64,000 bases of DNA from Atriophallophorus winterbourni (taxonomy: Eukaryota; Platyhelminthes; Trematoda; Plagiorchiida; Microphallidae): assembly GCA_013407085.1 (NCBI GenBank), contig JACCGJ010005202.1, forward strand, positions 1 to 64,000, written 5' to 3'. The first letter of the stretch is position 1. Each line of letters begins with the position of its first letter. Made by a program: the position numbers and the translations under genes. Below the pieces are notes generated by a model. The model made no database searches and had not been told where the DNA came from. It was given only the letters and a program-made list of their open reading frames with translations. Positions 56,570 to 64,000 of this stretch are shown in pieces.

Positions 56570-58470
56570 GGCCGAAGAGATGCGGAGCTCCTAATTACCT
56601 GTCATGGGGGATTTCAATTTTACTCATCTTTTTGTCAGATCAGATCATCATCTACACACAGTCGATCATAAATTCCGTGAGTTGATCGATACGCTTCCAC
56701 TATATAACTATATATCCGACTTTACTCACAGAAAAGGATCAGAGTTGTCGTCCATTTTGAATCTAAAACTTACTTCCGAGATAACAGCATTAGAAGGTAT
56801 TGACTAGCTTGCTCCCCTCGGTCGGAGTAATTATCTTGTGTTAAGCTTCGAATATGTATGCAGCGCTAGACGACGAGTATGTGAGTCCGCAAAACTATCC
56901 AGGAGAATCGAATAAGCGAACTTACGTGAAGTGCTTGGGTTAGTAAATTGGCGAGTGCTTGACTAGCACAACACCGAAACGCATTGCTCAGCACTTGCTG
57001 AAAGCCTTCAGTCAAACATATATAAAAACTCACGATTTGTCGATGAAAGACGGGCAAGCAACTTTAAGCTTCGTAATCGCACGAAAAATGAATTGGGCAA
57101 CGGAACTATGATTGGGCTCAACACAAAATACCAGGATTGATGCGTCCTAGCAACAGTTTTGCAGAATGCAAAACAAATTGAACGCACTCATCAAGGAAGG
57201 CCGGCAAACTTACCATCGCTTTCTGTGTTTGAAAATGGAAAGATATCCTAATTGTTATATCAGATTTTCAATGCTAGATCGAGCGTGAAACAAGGCGGGT
57301 TCCCGTGCTTACTGTGGATGGATTAACAGCCTCATCAAAAAAGGAACAGCTGATGAACTCGCTCAATTTTATGCAAAAGGATGAAGTCCGTCAATAATCA
57401 GATTGACTGAAGAATTGCCGACATCAACCGTGACTCAGCTGCTGATTGACATCGAGATCGATTCAGCGATTATACAACAACATTTGTGACGAACGTTCCA
57501 ATAAACGGGGTACAATCACGGGTCATTGATGCCTCTAGTGGCGTACCGAAAGGTTCCGTATTCGGACCAATACTTTTCTTGGTTTACATCATCGACCTAC
57601 CAAAGACACTCTCATGGAAGGTGATTCACTTTGCTGATATAAATCTTTGGACGTGGATAAAATAGACTGTGGATTGTGTACAGCTGCAAACATATTTAGA
57701 TGCTCCCCATGAATGGTCGTTAAAGGAATACACTACCATTCAATTTCAAAAAATGCAAGGTGCTGCAAATTGGTAAGCCATTCCAGTACCAATATCACTT
57801 TGGGCAGACGATTTTGAGCTCGACCAATTCGGAAAGCGATTTTAGAATCTGCGTATGCGACAACCTAAAGAACAGCGCGCATCGTGAGGTCGTCTATTAG
57901 CGTGCTTCCAAACTACTAGGTATACCGCGACGAATTTTCGAAACCCTATCGCCTGGAACGTTGCCCACCATCATGAAAGCCTACTTAATTCCAACCATGA
58001 AGCATGCATCACAAGCTTGGATTCCCAGGTTTAAAAAGGATATGCAACTGCTTAATAAAATATACAATCGTGAAACCAAATTTGTAAGCTGTTTCCGGAA
58101 ACCAACGTACGAGGAACGATTGCAAAAACAAAATATTAAATAGCCCAAATCATCCTTAAAAACATCTATTCGAATATCCTGAGTCACAACATACACGCAG
58201 CCACTACAAATTCGTCGATATTTTGATTTTTATTCTGTACGTGTCTCCTTCCTTTGGAATGACCTCCGCGTAACTGTGACCGCTCCCTGGTTCGAAACAT
58301 TCATTCGAAATTTGGACACGTATTTGTTGCATAAAGATTTGACGATGCGTGCGTATTGACTCATGGTAAGTATTCAACTGGACAATACGTGACATTACAC
58401 GATTATTTGATATGATAATAGTGAAGCTATGCGCTTTTTGTGACCATAATTTCTTGAATCTTGAAAAATC
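56570..58470 (+). mobile_element. CR1-like LINE copy, strongly decayed
   Basis: Plus-strand order: endonuclease middle (VMGDFNFTHLF near 56610, SSILNLKLTSE, LGRSNYLVLSFEY), linker traces, RT (GVPKGSVFGPILFLVYIID near 57545, HFADINLWTW), C-terminal region (PGTLPTIMKAYLIPTMKHA near 57955; RRYFDFYSVRVSFLWNDL near 58215). The 3' end is ACCATAATTTCTTGAATCTT near 58460. Full of stops, with RT palm parts missing. Confidence 0.75.
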
Positions 58471-58479
58471 TCAGCGTGA

Positions 58480-60140
58480 ATTAGCGGCATGATATTGCTT
58501 ATCTCGAGGTCAACACTTAGAATACTACGAGAACCATGAATTAAGCCTACAGTACAACTTGGCCGCCCTCGACCTCACAAAAACGCATGAACGCGGTTAC
58601 TGGCCACAGCTGACGAGTTTATTATTACGAGAATCCCCACGTTTAGTGGGACAGCTGAGGTGTGTAATTAAATGAGACCTGAAAGTTCACGGTATGATCA
58701 ACATTTTAATCAAGGACTACAGTGACCCATTTTAAATGAAGGAAGGTGAGAAGGTTAGTACAACCATCCATCATCCATTACCGATTGCAATGCTTGGTCA
58801 GACTGACACAATTTATCACTTGTTACTTGCTTAAAAATGGGATTCAAATGAGGCGATCTCTTAATGGCGAATTGACATACGAGGTCATAAACGGACTAAT
58901 GATGAACGCGATATTTCATTTCCAGTCTTTGTTGAACGCGGCTAAACACGTATCTGTTCATATGAACCGGGCTAAATACCGAATGCTGAACAAAAAACCA
59001 AGCAGATAGAGGTGAGACTTAGAAGGTAGAAGTAGATTAAACACCGCGACGAGGTACCCGCACGTCGAATGAAAACAGCGGCATCAGCACGACAGCATCC
59101 TCGCGGCTTTTTACTGCCGTGTATCATAACAAGCCTTTAACATCGCTCGATTTGACAACACAAATCAAGCAACCACTCCTGGATGTTAACAACAAACGAA
59201 ACGGAATACAGTTTACTGCCATAAATTTGAGAGTGAGTCGGATCGCGTCCATCTCTTTAAGCAGGCGAGGTGGCCAAACAGCAGCAAATATAGTCATCGA
59301 TGTCTTCACTTGCTCAAACTAAGTCAGAAGCGGATCGCCTATGCAGCGACAATGGAAGAAACTAATCAACGGAGTTCGCGACTAGTTCTTCTGTTTAGAT
59401 TTTCAATTGATATATTAGGGTACCCGCGATGGTACGGAAACATGGTCGTCTAAATTCTGCATTGCCAGAATTTAGCTAATACGTCCGTAGAACTCGACAA
59501 CTTGAATATCGCCCTTACAGATTATGCCGTTGAATACCACAGACAAACCTCGCTAAGACCAAAGATGACCACGTCTTGATTCACTAACATTGCTACAAAA
59601 CGAAGGTCAAAAACAAGCATATAGTTAAAGCTGTTCTCTTTCCAGTATTACGCATTACATCATCAAATAATGTTCACTGTCAAAATTGATGTGGAAATTA
59701 GCCTGTGAAAGGTAGTTTGTCGAAATATAGGTCGATTGACAGTCTGTGCAATCTGGCAGTTCAACAAAGTCAAAGTCAATTTCAGCGAGCTCACGTGTTT
59801 ACTTCAATGGAAGCAATCTACCAATTTCGCTGGTGCCATTTAAAGTGCCCTGACCAATGGTGGTGAATCGCTGAGCGAGTTACCATTGAGCTACCGTTAA
59901 ACGATTTATGTAACACTCACATGTATAGGCATGTGGGGTATAAAATCATAAATTATGAATAGGGACGTTTTGTTCACTTCATCATCTTCCGCTTCCGATA
60001 AGTACATCCAAGGACGCTGCAGAACGAAGAACGCTAACAACAACAATCCTAACATCATGTGAATCGATGAGACCTAGCAGCCGTACCGAGTTGTGTGAAT
60101 AAAAATAGGAGCCTTGAGCAACAACAACAAACGAGTAAAG
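58480..60140. other. Unassigned sequence
   Basis: No gene recognised. An 87-codon plus frame (58746-59009) has no clear family. Confidence 0.3.
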
Positions 60141-60151
60141 TAAATTCTAGT

Positions 60152-60263
60152 GCAATCGGTTAGAACAGTTTTTCGATAGCATTTCAGTGCTCTAACCGAC
60201 TGCATTCAAATTTCTTTGCATTATGAATACACAATCTGCCCCAAACATATTCCAATCGATTGC
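60152..60263 (-). mobile_element. Short inverted-repeat element (112 bp), same family as 55.4 kb
   Basis: Starts GCAATCGGTTAG and ends AATCGATTGC. Flanked by the perfect 11-bp direct repeat TAAATTCTAGT (60141-60151 and 60264-60274). Its minus strand matches 55425-55505 over CATAATGCAAAxAAA and CGGTTAGAGCA. Confidence 0.7.
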
Positions 60264-60300
60264 TAAATTCTAGTGTTTCCATCACACATACACCGTATCT

Positions 60301-60580
60301 ACGCGTGTTTGGACACGTGATTGAACAGGTTAGTCGTACCAACCTTATCCAACAGTAACATGCAAGTGCAAAATGCTTTCCATTCTTTACTGTTTCAAAT
60401 GCATGCGGATCCTGATCCCTACCTGATGAGTGTAAACAGCACGAAACCGATCGTGGGGCGTGATAGAAATGCATGTAAATGAGCATTTTTGTTCACGATC
60501 ATAGGTTTAAACCTACATGTGTTTGGACACGTGATTGAACAGGCTGTTCGTTCCAACCTTATCCAACAGTGGCATACTTG
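60301..60580 (+). repeat. 216-bp tandem unit with hammerhead-like core (copy b)
   Basis: GTGTTTGGACACGTGATTGA followed by ACAGG..CCAACCTTATCCAACAGT occurs at about 60302 and again at about 60518. Between them lies CTAC-CTGATGA (60423-60429), stem II GTGT/GCAC with loop AAACA, GAAACC, then GATC-GTG: all parts of a type I hammerhead with a minimal stem III. Only one full unit is present. Confidence 0.45.
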
Positions 60581-61510
60581 TTTTCTAGTGTTTGTAGTTT
60601 GGATTTAAGGTTGTTACCATAGCAACTACAACAAAAGGCTATATCAGACATGAGTACAAGAATCGACCAGGGAGGTCGGAATGCAGGCGAACGCTGCTTT
60701 ATATTAACATGCACACATAACGGTCACTAATCTTCCATGAGTTCTAAGCATCTTATCGCTTGGAGTTTAAAGTTGATCTGGTCTCGACGCAATAAAGTAG
60801 CATTGCAATATCCTCAAATAGACGGAAAATATTCAGTCGAACAAATTATCCTATCGCTATGACATAAAAACGGTTTCCGGAATCGAATTGCGACGTTAAC
60901 CAGGCCCGCGTTTATAATATGATTGCACAATGAAATTTTATTTTTTGAATTTGAACGAAAGCAGAGCTCACAGTGACCCGTATAATCCAAGGTGGAACGG
61001 ATTATCTCTGATCAATCAATACATAGCGGATTAAACGTGGCTGTTGCCAAGAGAATCAATCATGCTTTGTACGTGTGTCGGGATAAGGGTCTAAACGGAT
61101 GCAGGAATTCGGGGTTAATTTGAAACAATAAATATAACATTGCATAAGCAATCGCATGCTGGCCAACCCGAATCATTGTGAACAGCTATTTTAGAGCGCT
61201 ATCACATTAAGTCGCCTTATTCAAGATATTTGGTTTTTGCTACAATAATCCAACAGATCTAATTTTTGTGTTTTTATGTTTCTGTGATTGTTTCATGGGT
61301 TGCTATCAACCTATTAATGACATGATGTCGATATACAAACCTGATGAAGGGTTTTTATGAAAAGCGGGAAAGTAAAAAGTTTCGCAAAGATAAACGTGTG
61401 AAATAGACATTGATCGGTTTACGCGAATAGTCAAACCTGCTTGAGATCAGCAACTCGTAGCAATGCATTTTAAAGACAGGCAAGAATACTAGTATTAAAA
61501 GAAATTCCCC
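60581..61510. other. Unassigned sequence
   Basis: No gene or element recognised. Confidence 0.3.
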
Positions 61511-61512
61511 AT

Positions 61513-61590
61513 GGTTTCAAGAGATGCGGATCGCGTAATAGCAGAGTGCAAGAAGCGCGAAACCGGTCGTGTGATAGATGTAAATATGTA
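61513..61590 (+). repeat. Hammerhead-like repeat, copy c (core lost)
   Basis: Aligns with copy b (GTTTCAAxxGATGCGGATC; then GAAACCGGTC-GTG). The CTGATGA box is replaced, but the 3' half shows the cleanest ACC/GGT stem III with GTC and GTG following. Confidence 0.4.
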
Positions 61591-61594
61591 TATT

Positions 61595-62595
61595 TTCTTC
61601 AGATTGTTATAAGGACTGATGTGGATTTTCAACGGAAAAGCCGCTTGGCCCCATGGACGATGTATGTTATGAAATGTTGTCATTGACTCTGAAACGTTAG
61701 TCAAAATCAACTCAGTCAAAGATAAACTGGCATTAGTGATCCTTGATCCTACGATGCGGGAAGATAAAGCACTCCATTGCTCGTATCATGAGAGAGCAGA
61801 GTGGGTGGTGCATTTTGCTGTTGTACCATATTTTATAAATGTGGTTAAGGAGATTGTTACCTCCAGATCTAACCGTACATTGTGCAATGCGTTGTGGACG
61901 ATAAAATCACCAAGCGCGTGAAGTATACATCGACAGCTGGGATAGACCGAATGTGAATGAAATTCGAAAGAAACAACAGCGGTGAGCTCTTCGGTCGATA
62001 GCTAATGCAGTTTCCGCTATATACATATCATTCAAAAGAAACTTGCGGATACATCACGTTAAAAAGTCCGTCTAAAGTGATGTTGGAAATTCTTATGAGC
62101 TGTAGGAAAGCAACACGCCGTCCCATTAACCAGAATCAAATAGCATCTTATGAAGAAATATTCGAAAGCCAGATGTTGGTGATTTGCATCAGGCTATATT
62201 TTTAAGTGTGTATTACAAGATAGCATACAAATGAGCAAATCGGAAATGATACCCGTCAACAGTAAGACGAATATTGATTGATGAGCTTAAGTGCACATAA
62301 AGGCGTCCGACATGTGTCCGGTTATTTTTTAAGCACCACCTGAGGTGGAACGTTTCTACCGATTGAACGGAATGCGCCATTAGAATAAAAATGCCATCTC
62401 AGACCGACTATGAACATGACATTTTAAAAGCGTGAATGTGTACTAAGCAGCAGACCAAATTTAACAATGCTAATAACACGCCGAGTTGGACGCCGCCAGC
62501 TAGCTAATTTTTTTAGCAAAGATAGACAACCGGCGCCCTTTCTTAATGATGCAAGCATAACCACTCAATATGAATCCAAGGTTCATAGAAACGGT
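61595..62595. other. Unassigned sequence
   Basis: No gene recognised. Confidence 0.3.
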
Positions 62596-62599
62596 GAGT

Positions 62600-62828
62600 A
62601 ATTAGAGCGGGAGGTAGGTTACGCTGGTTGGGTCACGTTTTACGCATGCCGGACTGCCAACTTCCGAAAGGTGTTGTTTCTGCGAAGCCATATCCCGATT
62701 AGTGTAAATCTTCTGACGGCCCAACTGTCACATGGCGTAGGCAGATGAAAACATTTACTAGTAAGCTTTCCAAAGTCGGTGCAGCACGTTTTCCAAGCTG
62801 GGGTCCCCGCGATCAGCTATCGTAGTGG
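62600..62828 (+). mobile_element. LINE-C C-terminal fragment
   Basis: With one stop the plus strand reads RLRWLGHVLRMPDCQLPKGV, TVTWRRQMK and VGAARFPSWGPRDQ, the typical C-terminal end of the RTE-like group to which LINE-C belongs. Confidence 0.65.
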
Positions 62829-62829
62829 T

Positions 62830-63465
62830 TAGGTACGCTTTAAATTATGTCCGAAAACGGTGTTCATAGGCGCCCTTGCACGAAGCATCTTCTTGATGCG
62901 TTTGCTTAAACTCGTATGCTGTCAAGTGGACTCGTGAAGAAAGCTTGTTATGATGCGCGGCAGTGAAAGCCACAAGGAAGACGTCTTCCTGAAGACGCTC
63001 AACTCGCTCACGAAACTTGATTTGATGTATGGTCGATTCGAGGTGTAGGCACCTCATACCAGTTAGTTTGTACTTACTATACTATATTACGCTGTACTAT
63101 AGAATACGTAGCTGTTTAAGTTCCATTCTTCTTAATCTTTTATTATTTTACTTGTACATAGTTAAATGGCGGAAAGGCAATCGCTATATGCTGCTCTTGG
63201 AAAAAGAAGATTGTTTTCAAAATCTGAATAACATAGGCAGAATATCACAGGTGTCCTAATGGGAACACCAAGCCCAAATGTTCCGTCTAGCGCTTGGCGA
63301 TTTGGCTTTTGGAAAGATTTCTTCGGTAGATATCAAGTAGCCCACTGAAACTTATAAAAGAAATGCTGCTTAGCTGAGTGCATGGGTGTCGATTGCGTTC
63401 GAAGTTGCTGTCCGTTTAGAACTCAAACAGAATGCGAAACCGATTTGGATATCAGAAACTTCAAG
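62830..63465. other. Unassigned sequence
   Basis: Possibly the 3' end of the LINE-C fragment at first, then nothing recognised. Confidence 0.3.
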
Positions 63466-63469
63466 CACA

Positions 63470-64000
63470 GAATTCGAGGGTAAATAATCATTTGCAAATT
63501 AAAATTTAGCTTTTATGTGGGGACTAATCTAAATCCCAGTCGGTGCACTGCGGCATCGGTAACTGTTTGAAATATTTTTGCAACATTCCAAAAACATCAG
63601 GATGGTAGTTTTTGTTCAAAGTCAGATTTTATTAATAAGTAGTATATGACGTTCGAAAAGCAGGACGGAAGCACACGACCCGTTTCGCGGTTATTGTCGC
63701 TCATCTTGTAGACATATCCGTGACCCGACATTCGAACGCCGTTCTGACATTGCGCTAAACTCATTAAATTGCGAATTCGAGGAGAAATCCTCTTTGCAAA
63801 TTGAAATTTGGCTTTAATGTGGGGACTAATCTAAGTCCCAAAGTCGGTGCAATGCAGCACCGGTAACTGTTAGGAATATTTTGCAACATCCAAATAACAG
63901 CATGAAGGTAGTTTTTTGGTTTGTTTGCGCCGACTGTGAGACTCAGATTAGTCCCCACATAAAAGCTAAATTTCAATTCGCAAATGAGGATATATCATCG
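63470..64000. repeat. Tandem and fold-back repeat, cut by window end
   Basis: Two direct units about 302 bp apart (63489-63616 and 63791-63918) share TTTATGTGGGGACTAATCTA, GTCGGTGCA and CGGTAACTGTT. The second unit is closed by an inverted copy of its start (63945-63990: ATTAGTCCCCACATAAAAGC), giving about 50-bp inverted ends. No coding. MITE-like. Confidence 0.7.

Noticed and set aside
55145..64000. Upstream GALT exons
   Set aside because: I looked on the minus strand for the WVLVS..RPWQGQ-type and NDFPAL-type blocks and did not find them. They are probably beyond the window.

Overview
The window is nuclear DNA from a repeat-rich invertebrate, most likely a digenean flatworm (fluke). The host genes have GT-AG introns of two very different sizes: one of 31 bp and two over 9 kb. 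The mobile elements (CR1-like and RTE-like LINEs, Penelope-like elements, gypsy-type LTR elements and a pogo-like DNA transposon) fit the families known from schistosomes and liver flukes. The species cannot be told from the sequence. There is no prokaryotic gene organisation.

Two host genes are visible. A casein kinase 1 gene (CK1-alpha-like, + strand) has three exons, 22288-22479, 22511-22990 and 32240-32791, which together encode 407 residues. Its second intron is 9.2 kb. The 3' part of a galactose-1-phosphate uridylyltransferase (GALT) gene lies on the - strand, as an exon at 54854-55141 and a terminal exon at 44646-45209 separated by a 9.6 kb intron. Its N-terminal exons were not found. 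Its active-site HPH motif is intact, but three of the four residues that bind metal in characterised GALTs are replaced.

Nearly everything else that can be recognised is transposon debris. 2.0-5.0 kb: a LINE with a C-terminal zinc-finger-like end (LINE-A). 8.8-9.8 kb: gypsy RT/RNase H. 10.7-15.1 kb: the best CR1-like copy, with a PHD-finger ORF1 and an EN-RT ORF2. 16.4-21.9 kb: further CR1 pieces in both orientations. 22.3-32.8 kb: CK1, whose large intron holds an RTE-like LINE split by a pogo-like element, a 5'+3'-end-only derivative of the same LINE, and a gypsy gag-protease remnant. 33-39 kb: mostly unassigned sequence with an LTR-like repeat pair. 39.1-43.7 kb: two head-to-head Penelope fragments, a second RTE-like LINE (LINE-C), LINE-D and CR1 3' ends. 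44.6-55.1 kb: GALT with CR1, LINE-A and nested LINE-F insertions in its intron. 55.4-64 kb: short inverted-repeat elements, a degenerate CR1 copy, a LINE-C fragment and a fold-back repeat cut by the window end.

The most unusual signals are these: a dispersed repeat (45.6, 60.4 and 61.5 kb) whose core resembles a hammerhead ribozyme with a minimal stem III; short inverted-repeat elements flanked by 11-13 bp direct repeats; the end-to-end RTE derivative joined at a 4-base microhomology; two nested insertions with exact target-site duplications; and the altered metal site of GALT. Reading was by eye. Identities are estimates, and boundaries of decayed elements are accurate to tens of bases unless an exact junction is described.
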